This document shows positions 56,396 through 64,000 of a stretch of DNA of 64,000 bases, piece after piece. Both the position numbers and the translations under genes were made by a program. Each line of letters begins with the position of its first letter. Position 1 is the stretch's first letter. The stretch is taken from NCBI GenBank assembly GCA_026967495.1, contig CP114060.1:2232001-2296000 (forward strand), written 5' to 3'. The notes under the pieces were generated by a model that did no database searches, had not been told where the DNA came from, and saw nothing but the letters and a program-made list of their open reading frames with translations. The DNA comes from Rouxiella badensis. Its GTDB lineage: Bacteria > Pseudomonadota > Gammaproteobacteria > Enterobacterales > Enterobacteriaceae.

Positions 56396-56942
56396 ATGAA
56401 AAAATATCTCGTTGCCTGTTCGGCGGCCGCACTGATGATGACCACCGTTTCCGCTCACGCGATTGGCATTAATGCTCAAGTTGGCCAACACTACACCAGT
56501 CTGGGCTTTGGTCTGGGCAACACCACGCCGGGACTGGCGCTGACCGGCGACTGGACCCATAGCGATCGCGACGGCGACGTCACAGGTCTTGGGAACCGGC
56601 TACAATATTGGTTTGGGGCCAGTGATGGCGACTGTAGGGGCTAAAGCACTCTACACCAGCCCTAAAGACGGCAGTGACGGTTACGCCGTACCGATTGGTG
56701 GTGGACTGCAACTGCCGCTGGGTCATTACCTGAGCCTGTATGGTAATGCTTATTACGCGCCGGATTCACTCTCCAGCGGCATCAACAACTACAAAGAAGC
56801 CACCGGTGGTATTCGCTTCTCGCCAATCAGTCTGGTAAGTATTGACGTGGGTTATCGTTATCAGGCGCTGAACGGTAAAGACGGCCATCGCGATAACGTC
56901 ATTGCCGACGGTGCTTACCTCGGCGGAGCGGTGAATTTCTAA
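56396..56942 (+). CDS. yfaZ: YfaZ family outer-membrane protein, one frameshift
   Basis: A small predicted outer-membrane barrel of unknown function. It has a signal peptide (MKKYLVACSAAALMMTTVSAHA), then alternating hydrophobic strands with YfaZ blocks (GLALTGDWTHSDRDGDVTGLG, ALYTSPKDGSDGYAVPIGGGLQLPLG, YYAPDSLSSGINNYKEA, DVGYRYQALNGKDGHRDN) and a terminal aromatic residue (GAVNF). The frame breaks at about 56588-56596, where one extra base sits in CTTGGGAA. Removing it gives GLGTGYNIGLGPVMATVGAKALY. The corrected length is 181 aa, against 180 in E. coli. Confidence 0.88.
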
Positions 56943-56973
56943 AGCAATAATTATGTGATTTAAGGAGAGGGTA

Positions 56974-58171
56974 ATGCTTAGGGTTGAGATGCTTAGTACG
57001 GGTGACGAGGTTCTGCACGGCCAAATCGTCGATTCAAATTCTGCGTGGCTGGCTAACTATCTGTTTGAACAGGGGTTGCCAATGACCAGTCGCGAGACAG
57101 TCGGCGACAGTCTTGAGGCGCTGGTTGCCGTCTTGACCGAGCGCAGCCACATTGCTGACGTGCTTATCGTCAATGGGGGACTCGGGCCGACCAGTGATGA
57201 TCTGAGTCTCACTGGCCGCGGCGACCGCCTGTGGCGTCGAGCTGATTGAAGACGCGGATTGGCTGGCCAAGATGTCGTCGTTCTTTGCTCAACGTGGCAG
57301 ACCGATGGCAGAGTCGAACCGCAAGCAGGCGCAGATCCCGGCCAATGCCGAGGTGCTCGACAACCCGGTCGGCACGGCGTGCGGCTTTACGTTGAAGCTC
57401 AACCGCTGCCAAATGTTCTTTACCCCTGGCGTACCCTCTGAATTTAAGGTCATGGTCGAGCAGCAGATAGTGCCACGGCTGCACAAGGCGTTTCCTGCGC
57501 TGGAGGCTCCGCTGTGCCTGCGTTTAACGACCTTTGGACGTTCCGAGAGCGACCTTGCCAGTGAGCTGGACGGGCAGGCGCTGCCGGAAGGCGTGGTGAT
57601 GGGCTATCGCTCATCGTCGCCGATTATCGAGCTGAAGCTGACCGGACCGCGCAGTCAGGAAGCCAGCATGCGTAAAGCCTGGGAGCGTGTGCGCGAGGTG
57701 GCCGGTGAAAGCACCATTTTTGAAGGCGTGGGCGGACTGCCTGCACGACTTGCCGAACGTTTGCTGACGCAGAATTTGCGTCTGGCAATTAGCGAGAGCT
57801 ATACCGGTGGGCTGCTCAACTGGCGGATGCAAAACGCCGGAGCGCCGCTGGCCGGTGGCGAACTGTTGCCGACGCACGGTGAAGATGAATCCTTGTCTGC
57901 ACTGCTGGAGCGCGCACAGCTTCTGGCCGACAAAACCGGTGCACAGCTGGCGTTGGCGGTGGGTGGGGTATCGGAAGACCGCCTCAGCCTCGCACTGCAT
58001 ACGCCGGGCGGCACGCGCGGTATGACGATTCACTATACTGCCGGCCGCCATGGCCTCGAGCTGCGTCAGGAGACGATAGCAATGATGGCGATGGATATGC
58101 TGCGTCGTTATCTGAATGACTGGTCGGTAGTGGCCGATTATCCGTGGTTGAAAGTATTGGAAAAAGTATAG
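56974..58171 (+). CDS. yfaY: CinA-like protein YfaY (NMN deamidase-related), one frameshift
   Basis: A two-domain CinA-type protein. The MoaB/MogA-like N-terminal domain (MLRVEMLSTGDEVLHGQIVDSNSAWLANYLFEQGLP, VNGGLGPTSDD) breaks at GAGTCTC 57204-57210. Removing the central T gives DDLSSLAAATACGVELIEDADWLAKM, and the frame continues through NPVGTACGFTLKLNRCQMFFTPGVPSEFKVMVEQQIVPRL and a C-terminal PncC-like domain that has lost several PncC residues, as in E. coli YfaY (400 aa), reported to lack deamidase activity. The corrected length is 398 aa. GAGAGG precedes the start. A natural GAGGCTC at 57503-57509 is not a frameshift. Confidence 0.9.
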
Positions 58172-58718
58172 TCATCAGTATTTGGTAATTATTCTCTCGC
58201 CAGCGCAGACACTATGTTTGCCGTGTCTGTGACTGAGCGCAATTTCAAAATTATCCACCTGTGGCGAGAAAAAACGCATCTCGCTCAGGTGTCTATTCAG
58301 GCGATTTTCTGCCTGGTGTTGTTTGAATAATCTCTCACGATAATTGTCATGATTATCCATTTCCTGCTGCGCCTGCAGGGTCTCCAGTTGACTACCGTGG
58401 CCCACGCGATATCGTAGTCATGTCAACTTCAGTAGATAATCGAGCCGTTTACGCTCACCGCCCAGCAGCGGGTGCAGCCAACACATAATCAGGTTGAAAC
58501 CCGTGCTCTTTAAGCTTTTTTGAGACCAGAGACATTACTGACCCGTATTGTCGAAAATGTAGACGACCGAGCCGGTAATATCGACTTAAGCTTATTAAAA
58601 TATATATTGAATTAAACAGGGGGGACTTTTGAAAATTACCAAGGAACGCAGAGGTTTTATTATGGGCAGTTTAGGGTAAAGGGTGTCGCGCAGAGTGGGC
58701 AATTATTGAGAGGAGAGG
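58172..58718. other. 547-bp stretch between yfaY and yfaE, no recognised gene
   Basis: A 76-codon minus-strand frame at 58175-58405 (reading ...RERLFKQHQAENRLNRHLSEMRFFSPQVDN...) and short neighbouring frames up to about 58600 (such as LGGERKRLDYLLKLT) look protein-like but are broken and match no family known to me. E. coli has inaA in this position; no inaA similarity was seen. It may be a decayed gene. Confidence 0.3.
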
Positions 58719-58979
58719 TTAAAGCGTCAGCTCAACATCCCCTACCGGCAGACAGCAGCACGGCAAAATATCTCCGTCCTGGATAAAGGCCAGCGGCTTT
58801 TGACTATAAGCCACTTCACCTTTAACCAGACGCATGCGGCAAGAGCCGCAATAACCTTCGCGGCACTGATACTCGACGATCAACTTATTCCGCTCGAAGA
58901 CTTCCAGCAGGTTGTTGTGCTCGTCCTCGCAGACGAGCGTTTTGCCGAAATCGTGCAGTGTAACGGTAGGCTGACTCAA
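58719..58979 (-). CDS. yfaE: YfaE, 2Fe-2S ferredoxin for ribonucleotide reductase maintenance
   Basis: An 86-residue plant-type ferredoxin. Cluster cysteines are visible in EYQCREGYCGSCRMRL and LPCCCLPVGD, matching E. coli YfaE (84 aa), which supplies electrons to rebuild the diferric-tyrosyl radical cofactor of NrdB. It follows the corrected nrdB stop by three bases, consistent with the nrdA-nrdB-yfaE operon. Confidence 0.94.
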   Translation of the reverse strand: MSQPTVTLHDFGKTLVCEDEHNNLLEVFERNKLIVEYQCREGYCGSCRMRLVKGEVAYSQKPLAFIQDGDILPCCCLPVGDVELTL

Positions 58980-58982
58980 TGC

Positions 58983-60114
58983 TTAGAACTCGAAGTCACT
59001 CAGGTCGTCAGCATTCATCTCAGAATCGATCTGACCCACCAGATAAGAGCCTCACTTCAACTTCCTGCGGCGCAACCTGTACGTTGTCAGACACCAGCCA
59101 CGCGTTGATCCATGGGATCGGGTTTGAGCGAGTCTTGAACGGTGCAGTCAGACCCACGGCCTGCATACGGATGTTGGTGATGTATTCGATGTACTGGCAA
59201 AGAATGTCTTTGTTCAGGCCGATCATCGAGCCGTCGCGGAAAAGATATTCTGCCCAGTCTTTCTCTTGCTCTGCGGCCAGCACGAACAGGTCATAACACT
59301 CTTTCTCGCACTCTTTGGCGATGATGGCCATTTCCGGGTCATCGGCACCGGAGCGCAGCAGGTTCAGCGCGTGCTGAGTCCCGGTCAGGTGGAGCGCTTC
59401 GTCGCGGGCGATTAGCTTGATGATTTTTGCATTACCTTCCATCAGCTCGCGTTCTGCGAAGGCAAATGAACAGGCGAAGCTGACGTAGAAACGCACGGCT
59501 TCCAGCGCATTGACGCTCATCAGGCACAGATAGAGTTTCTTCTTCAGCTCGTGCAGGTTCACCACAACCGTTTTGCCATTGACCTGATGCGTACCTTCAC
59601 CCAGCAGGTGATAGTAGCTGGTCATCTCGATCAGCGAGTCGTAGTAACCAGAGATGTCCTTCGCACGCTTGAGGATCTCTTCGTTGGTGACGATATCGTC
59701 AAACACCAGTGACGGATCGTTGACGATATTACGAATAATATGTGTGTACGAGCGTGAGTGGATAGTCTCGGAGAACGCCCAGGTCTCAACCCAGGTCTCA
59801 AGCTCTGGAATGGAGATCAGCGGCAGTAGCGCCACGTTAGGGCTACGGCCCTGAATCGAGTCCAGCAGCGTCTGATACTTCAGGTTGCTCAGGAAAATGT
59901 GTTTTTCATGCTCCGGCAGACCCTGGAAGTCGATACGGTCACGGGCAACGTCAACTTCTTCCGGACGCCAGAAGAAGGATAGCTGCTTTTCGATCAGTTT
60001 TTCGAAGATTTCATATTTCTGCTGGTCGAAGCGCGCCACGTTAACCGACTGACCGAAGAACATCGGCTCGAGCAGCTGGTCGTTTTTGTTTTGTGAAAAG
60101 GTGGTATATGCCAT
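58983..60114 (-). CDS. nrdB: Class Ia ribonucleotide reductase beta subunit NrdB, C-terminal frameshift
   Basis: NrdB holds the diiron-tyrosyl radical that starts ribonucleotide reduction. Iron ligands and radical Tyr lie in the four-helix core (EKHIFLSNLKYQTLLDS, SETIHSRSYTHIIRNI, KIIKLIARDEALHLTGTQHAL). As printed, the protein ends abnormally as VEVRLLSGGSDRF at 59020. Removing one base at GAGCCTC 59047-59053 restores VEVSSYLVGQIDSEMNADDLSDFEF and a TAA at 58983-58985, the conserved tail with the radical-transfer Tyr (Y356 in E. coli) that docks on NrdA. The corrected length is 376 aa, as in E. coli. An essential gene, so sequence error is nearly certain. Confidence 0.95.
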
Positions 60115-60124
60115 AACTTCCTCT

Positions 60125-60156
60125 GAAAAAACCGCCTCTTTTCAGAGGCGTTTTTT
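60125..60156. terminator. Intercistronic hairpin between nrdA and nrdB
   Basis: CGCCTCT (60133-60139) and AGAGGCG (60144-60150) enclose a 4-nt loop and are flanked by A7 on one side and T6 on the other, giving a terminator-like hairpin on both strands within the operon. It may attenuate readthrough or protect the upstream mRNA. Confidence 0.6.
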
Positions 60157-60168
60157 GAATTTGAGCAA

Positions 60169-62448
60169 TTAAATCTTGCAGGCGCCGCTTTCGCAGTCGT
60201 CAACTTCAGCCTTCATGTCTTCCTGAACATCGTCTGCGCCGTCGCGGGTGTTCTGGTAGTACAGCGTTTTCACGCCAAACTTGTAGGCGGTCAGCAGGTC
60301 TTTCAGCAGCTGCTTCATCGGCACCTTGCTGCTTGCAAAGCGGGATGGGTCGTAGTTGGTGTTAGACGAAATCGCCTGATCGACAAACTTCTGCATCAGA
60401 CCGACCAGATGCAGGTAACCGTCGTTATTAGGCATATCCCACAGCAGCTCGTACTGGTCTTTCAAACGCTCATACTCAGGCACAACCTGACGCAGGATAC
60501 CGTCTTTAGACGCCTTGATGCTCACGTGGCCGCGCGGTGGTTCAATACCGTTGGTGGCGTTTGAAATCTGCGAAGAGGTTTCAGACGGCATCAGCGCAGA
60601 CAGCGTGGAGTTACGCAGGCCGTGCTCTTTAATGCTGGCGCGCAGCGCTTCCCAGTCATAGTGCAGCGGCTCATCGGTCAGCGTATCGAGTTCCTTTTTA
60701 TAGGTGTCGATCGGCAGAATTCCCTGCGAGTAAGTGGTCTCTTTGAACCATGGGCAGGCACCTTGCTCACGCGCCAGTTCGTTAGAGGCTTTCAGCAGGT
60801 AGTACTGAATCGCTTCGAACGCGCGGTGAGTCAGGGCGTTGGCGCTGCCGTCGCTGTAACGCACGCCGTTCTTGGCCAGATAATAAGCATAGTTGATAAC
60901 GCCAATACCCAGCGTACGGCGGCCCATTGCGCCGCGTTTAGCGGCCAGGATTGGGTAATCCTGATAATCGAGCAGGGCGTCAAGCGCACGCACTGCAAGG
61001 GTCGCCAGCTCTTCGAGATCATCCAGGCTTTCGATAGCGCCGAGGTTGAAGGCAGACAGCGTACAAAGCGCGATTTCCCCTTCTTCGTCGTTCACGTCAT
61101 TTAACGGCTTGGTTGGCAGCGCGATTTCAAGGCACAGGTTGGACTGGCGAACCGGTGCAATAGCGGGGTCAAACGGGCTATGGGTGTTGCAGTGGTCAAC
61201 GTGCTGAATATAGATACGGCCGGTTGACGCGCGTTCCTGCATCATCAGGGAGAACAGCTCAACGGCTTTCACCCTCTGCTTGCGAATGCTTTCGTCCTGC
61301 TCGTATTGAGTGTACAGACGCTCGAACTCGTCCTGATCGGCGAAGAACGCGTCGTACAGGCCAGGCACGTCAGACGGGCTGAACAGAGTGATGTCGCCGC
61401 CTTTAACCAGACGCTGATACATCAGTTTGTTGATCTGCACGCCGTAGTCCATGTGACGAACGCGGTTGCCTTCAACACCACGGTTGTTTTTCAGAACCAG
61501 CAGGCTTTCAACTTCCAGGTGCCACATCGGGTAGAACAGGGTCGCAGCACCGCCGCGCACGCCGCCCTGAGAGCAGGATTTAACCGCCGTCTGGAAGTGC
61601 TTATAGAATGGGATACAGCCGGTATGGAATGCTTCACCGCCGCGAATCGGGCTACCCAGCGCACGGATGCGGCCAGCGTTGATGCCGATACCTGCGCGCT
61701 GTGAAACGTATTTCACGATGGCGCTGGAGGTCGCGTTGATGGAGTCCAGGCTGTCGCCGCACTCGATCAGTACGCAAGAGCTGAACTGGCGAGTCGGGGT
61801 GCGCACGCCGGACATAATTGGCGTAGGCAGAGAAATCTTGAAGGTTGAAACCGCATCATAGAAACGCTTGATGTAGTCCAGACGCGTCTCACGCGGGTAG
61901 CCGGAGAACAGGCACGCGGCGACCAGAATGTACAAGAACTGGGCGCTTTCATAGATTTGGCCGCTGACGCGGTTCTGCACCAGATATTTGCCTTCCAGCT
62001 GCTTAACCGCGGCATAGGAGAAGTTCATGTCACGCCAGTGATCGATAAAACTGTCCATCTGCTCGAACTCTTCACGGGTGTAGTCTTCCAGCAGATGTTT
62101 ATCGTATTTGCCCATTTCGACCATTTTGCTGACCTGGTCAAACAGTGCAGGCGGTTCGAACTGGCCGTAGGCTTTTTTACGCAGGTGGAAAATAGCTAGG
62201 CGCGCGGCCAGATACTGATAGTCAGGCGCGTCTTTAGAGATCAGGTCTGCGGCAGCTTTGATGATGGTTTCATGAATATCAGCCGTCTTAATCCCATCGT
62301 AAAACTGGATGTGGGAGCGCAGTTCTACTTGGGAAACTGATACGTTTTGGAGACCTTCCGCTGCCCAGTCGATGACTCGGTGGATTTTATCAAGATCGAT
62401 GCGCTCTTTACGGCCGTCACGTTTAGTAACAAGTAGACTCTGATTCAT
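60169..62448 (-). CDS. nrdA: Class Ia ribonucleotide reductase alpha subunit NrdA
   Basis: The catalytic subunit reducing ribonucleoside diphosphates. The N-terminal ATP cone (MNQSLLVTKRDGRKERIDLDKIHRVIDWAAEGL) binds the activity effector. Active-site and fold segments FSSCVLIECGDSLDSINATS, QSNLCLEIALPTKP and ALCTLSAFNLGAI are present, as is the C-terminal redox pair in DDCESGACKI. It is 759 aa, against 761 in E. coli. NrdR and DnaA boxes lie upstream, fitting control by nucleotide pools and replication. Confidence 0.97.
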   Translation of the reverse strand: MNQSLLVTKRDGRKERIDLDKIHRVIDWAAEGLQNVSVSQVELRSHIQFYDGIKTADIHETIIKAAADLISKDAPDYQYLAARLAIFHLRKKAYGQFEPPALFDQVSKMVEMGKYDKHLLEDYTREEFEQMDSFIDHWRDMNFSYAAVKQLEGKYLVQNRVSGQIYESAQFLYILVAACLFSGYPRETRLDYIKRFYDAVSTFKISLPTPIMSGVRTPTRQFSSCVLIECGDSLDSINATSSAIVKYVSQRAGIGINAGRIRALGSPIRGGEAFHTGCIPFYKHFQTAVKSCSQGGVRGGAATLFYPMWHLEVESLLVLKNNRGVEGNRVRHMDYGVQINKLMYQRLVKGGDITLFSPSDVPGLYDAFFADQDEFERLYTQYEQDESIRKQRVKAVELFSLMMQERASTGRIYIQHVDHCNTHSPFDPAIAPVRQSNLCLEIALPTKPLNDVNDEEGEIALCTLSAFNLGAIESLDDLEELATLAVRALDALLDYQDYPILAAKRGAMGRRTLGIGVINYAYYLAKNGVRYSDGSANALTHRAFEAIQYYLLKASNELAREQGACPWFKETTYSQGILPIDTYKKELDTLTDEPLHYDWEALRASIKEHGLRNSTLSALMPSETSSQISNATNGIEPPRGHVSIKASKDGILRQVVPEYERLKDQYELLWDMPNNDGYLHLVGLMQKFVDQAISSNTNYDPSRFASSKVPMKQLLKDLLTAYKFGVKTLYYQNTRDGADDVQEDMKAEVDDCESGACKI

Positions 62449-62556
62449 TCGGGATTATACCTTAAAGGTTTATAAAGCAACTGACGACAAAAACACAAAA
62501 AGGCACCGTCGGACGAAATTTTGCCGACCAAGCCTAGTGTGCTGCTCAGGATATAA

Positions 62557-62572
62557 ACACAATATATTGTGG
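62557..62572 (-). promoter_or_regulatory. NrdR box
   Basis: ACACAATATATTGTGG matches the 16-bp palindromic NrdR consensus (ACACWATATATWGTGT) at all but the last position. It lies about 110 bp before nrdA. A second, weaker half-matching box may lie about 31 bp closer to nrdA (around 62526-62542), as NrdR boxes usually come in pairs. Confidence 0.85.
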
Positions 62573-62641
62573 GTGTATTATTTTCTGATGACAAGATAGT
62601 GATCGATCCACACTTTTGCAAGGCATGAAACTGCCGCGTTT

Positions 62642-62650
62642 TGTGGATAA
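62642..62650 (-). promoter_or_regulatory. DnaA box upstream of nrdA
   Basis: TGTGGATAA is the exact complement of the consensus DnaA box TTATCCACA. E. coli nrdAB has DnaA boxes in the equivalent position that couple transcription to replication initiation. Confidence 0.75.
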
Positions 62651-62948
62651 GTTGGGGAGAAAATCGCTGGCCTTCTCCGGAGTGCCCATCGCAACTGGGC
62701 TTAAAGAAGTGTCAATATCTACGATACGATTTTCTTATATTTTTCTAAAAGCCGATCGACTGCCGATTTATTAAACGTTAGAAAAAAACGCTATATTGGC
62801 ACCAAAAACTATTCTAAAAAATCATGTTGCAGGGGTTGGACAGGCCAATGCCCTAAAAACTAAGCTTTTATCCTGAAGTCTGGCCGCGCCTGCGTGAATA
62901 CCTCAACGTGTGCAGCGGCCAGAGCGCGGTAAATGACTTGACTGGTGC

Positions 62949-63716
62949 TTAGCTTTCAGCAGTTTCCTGTGATTGCGTGTGCAGCATGTAATTCACGTCA
63001 ACGTTCGGATCCAGCTTGAAGTGATCCGACAGCGGGTTGTAGTGCAATCCGATGATGTTGCGCTCGTAGAGGTGAGTTCTGTCTACCCACGAGAGCAGCT
63101 CGGAAGGTTTAATAAACTTCTTGATGTCGTGCGTCCCCTTCGGAACCATCTTCAATACGTATTCGGCACCGAACACCGCCATCAGCCAGGCTTTGTTGTT
63201 GCGGTTGATGGTGGAGAAGAACACGTGACCGCCGGGTTTGACCAGGCGAGCACAGGCGGCCACGACCGAGGCCGGGTCAGGAACGTGCTCCAGCATTTCC
63301 ATGCAGGTCACTACGTCATAACGCTGCGGATTGGCGTCGGCGTGCGCTTCAACCGTTTCCTGAACGTAGTTGACCTTTACGCCGCTTTCGAGTGCGTGCA
63401 GGCGGGCGACTTCGAGCGGCTCTGCGCCCATGTCCAGACCGGTCACGGTTGCGCCCGCGGAGGCCATGCTTTCGCTAAGGATGCCGCCGCCGCAGCCGAC
63501 GTCGAGCACGTTCTTTTCGAAAAGCCCGTTCGAACGCTCCAGAATGTAGTTCAGGCGCAGCGGATTAATGCGGTGCAGGGGTTTGAATTCGCCCTCGAGA
63601 TCCCACCAGCGTGAGGCGACGGCCTCAAATTTGGCGATTTCGGACTGATCTACGTTTTGGGTATCCACGTTTTGCGAAATGATAGTGTGTTGTTTGCTGT
63701 TCGGTGTGGTTGTCAT
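62949..63716 (-). CDS. ubiG: Ubiquinone biosynthesis O-methyltransferase UbiG
   Basis: A SAM-dependent methyltransferase catalysing both O-methylations in ubiquinone synthesis. From ATG 63716 it reads MTTTPNSKQH..., then VDQSEIAKFEAVASRWWDLEGEFKPLHRINPLRLNYI; the SAM loop is VLDVGCGGGILSESMA, followed by GLDMGAEPLEVARLHA and VTCMEMLEHVPDP. It is 255 aa, against 240 in E. coli, the difference being an N-terminal tail. A longer frame from 63848 adds residues without similarity and runs into the gyrA promoter. It is divergent from gyrA as in E. coli. Confidence 0.94.
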   Translation of the reverse strand: MTTTPNSKQHTIISQNVDTQNVDQSEIAKFEAVASRWWDLEGEFKPLHRINPLRLNYILERSNGLFEKNVLDVGCGGGILSESMASAGATVTGLDMGAEPLEVARLHALESGVKVNYVQETVEAHADANPQRYDVVTCMEMLEHVPDPASVVAACARLVKPGGHVFFSTINRNNKAWLMAVFGAEYVLKMVPKGTHDIKKFIKPSELLSWVDRTHLYERNIIGLHYNPLSDHFKLDPNVDVNYMLHTQSQETAES

Positions 63717-63794
63717 TGGGCTGATAAACTCCTTATGCCTTGTGAAGCCGATTATACATATTCTAGGGACCGAGAGGCAGCTTCGTGCTATAGT

Positions 63795-63823
63795 TTGACA
63801 CCTTTGCCTATACCTTGAGTAAT
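63795..63823 (+). promoter_or_regulatory. Probable gyrA promoter
   Basis: A perfect -35 hexamer TTGACA (63795-63800) is followed after 17 bp by AGTAAT (63818-63823), a 4/6 match to the -10 consensus. The poor -10 fits a supercoiling-sensitive gyrase promoter, but the assignment is by eye. Confidence 0.5.
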
Positions 63824-63875
63824 TAAGGTATTTTTGGGCAGCGGCCATGAATAATCAGAGAGGGATAGCAGCTCC

Positions 63876-64000
63876 ATGAGCGACCTTGCCAGAGAAATCA
63901 CACCGATTAACATCGAAGAAGAGCTTAAAAACTCTTATTTGGATTACGCCATGTCCGTTATTGTCGGACGTGCGCTTCCAGATGTGCGCGATGGTTTGAA
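63876..64000 (+). CDS. gyrA: DNA gyrase subunit A, N-terminal fragment (cut by window edge)
   Basis: From ATG 63876 the frame reads MSDLAREITPINIEEELKNSYLDYAMSVIVGRALPDVRDGL to the window end, the unmistakable GyrA N-terminus. GyrA cuts and rejoins DNA in gyrase; the active-site Tyr lies beyond this window. AGGGA and GCTCC precede the start. Confidence 0.96.
   Translation, partial: MSDLAREITPINIEEELKNSYLDYAMSVIVGRALPDVRDGL

Larger units (their letters stand above)
62449..62948 (-). promoter_or_regulatory. nrdA upstream region
   Basis: This 500-bp region between ubiG and nrdA (both leftward) carries the nrdA promoter with an NrdR box and a DnaA box. A 5'-proximal position for both matches the E. 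coli nrdAB regulatory region. No gene of its own was seen. Confidence 0.6.

Noticed and set aside
271..60114. Fifteen interrupted genes could be read as a burst of pseudogenes
   Set aside because: They include essential or highly conserved genes, each is repaired by one or two single-base changes, and the indels fall in two technical-looking classes (homopolymers and GAGNCTC).
1..64000. Prophage, insertion sequence, CRISPR array or tRNA-linked island
   Set aside because: No integrase, transposase, phage structural gene, regularly spaced repeat array or tRNA was seen. The accessory genes are small cassettes within a conserved backbone.

Overview
The window is a chromosomal segment of a Gram-negative enterobacterium. 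Gene order and protein sequences follow the E. coli arrangement closely: flk/pdxB-usg-truA-dedA-accD-folC-dedD-cvpA-purF-ubiX-hisJQMP, then yfcH-yfcG-yfcD, pta-ackA-yfbV-yfbU-yfbR-alaA-lrhA-nuoA..N-elaB-yfaZ-yfaY-yfaE-nrdB-nrdA-ubiG-gyrA. Divergence from E. coli and the extra genes suggest a Yersiniaceae/Hafniaceae-type genus (Serratia, Rahnella, Rouxiella or Ewingella-like); the genus cannot be settled from this stretch. No tRNA, rRNA, insertion sequence, prophage or CRISPR array was seen.

Layout. 1-2.2 kb: the 5' end of flk, a DMT-family exporter and a divergent AraC-type regulator inserted between flk and pdxB. 2.2-12.6 kb: housekeeping genes for PLP, tRNA modification, fatty acid, folate, purine and ubiquinone synthesis, with a textbook PurR operator before cvpA-purF. 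12.9-16.1 kb: the HisJQMP basic amino-acid importer. 16.2-20.5 kb: an accessory sugar-alcohol locus (FGGY kinase and zinc dehydrogenase, divergent from a polyol permease). 20.6-25.4 kb: a PepT-type peptidase, an orphan DppA-like binding protein, yfcH and yfcG. 25.7-29.4 kb: yfcD, then a LacI-type regulator divergent from an ascorbate-type PTS EIIB/EIIC pair, with twin palindromic operators and a CRP-like site. 29.4-38.3 kb: pta-ackA acetate metabolism, yfbVUR, alaA and lrhA. 39.1-54.2 kb: the complete 13-gene respiratory complex I operon with fused nuoCD. 54.3-58.2 kb: elaB, a CRP-controlled citrate-type symporter, yfaZ and yfaY. 58.7-64 kb: the nrdA-nrdB-yfaE class Ia ribonucleotide reductase cluster (NrdR and DnaA boxes upstream), ubiG and the start of gyrA.

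The most striking signal is not a gene. Fifteen genes, many of them conserved or essential (nrdB, nuoE, pta, pdxB, truA), are broken or wrongly joined by about eighteen single-base indels. Seven are missing bases in homopolymers. Nine are single-base insertions that all lie in the heptamer GAG-N-CTC; removing the central base recreates GAGCTC and reopens the reading frame each time. Only four intact GAGCTC hexamers were found. The simplest reading is sequence error, with a motif-specific component at GAGCTC, which would fit native long-read sequencing of DNA carrying a modified base in that motif. These genes should therefore not be taken as pseudogenes, and the genome may encode a GAGCTC-specific methyltransferase. 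This last step is inference.

For frameshifted genes the coordinates span the whole reconstructed gene, and the place of each indel is given.
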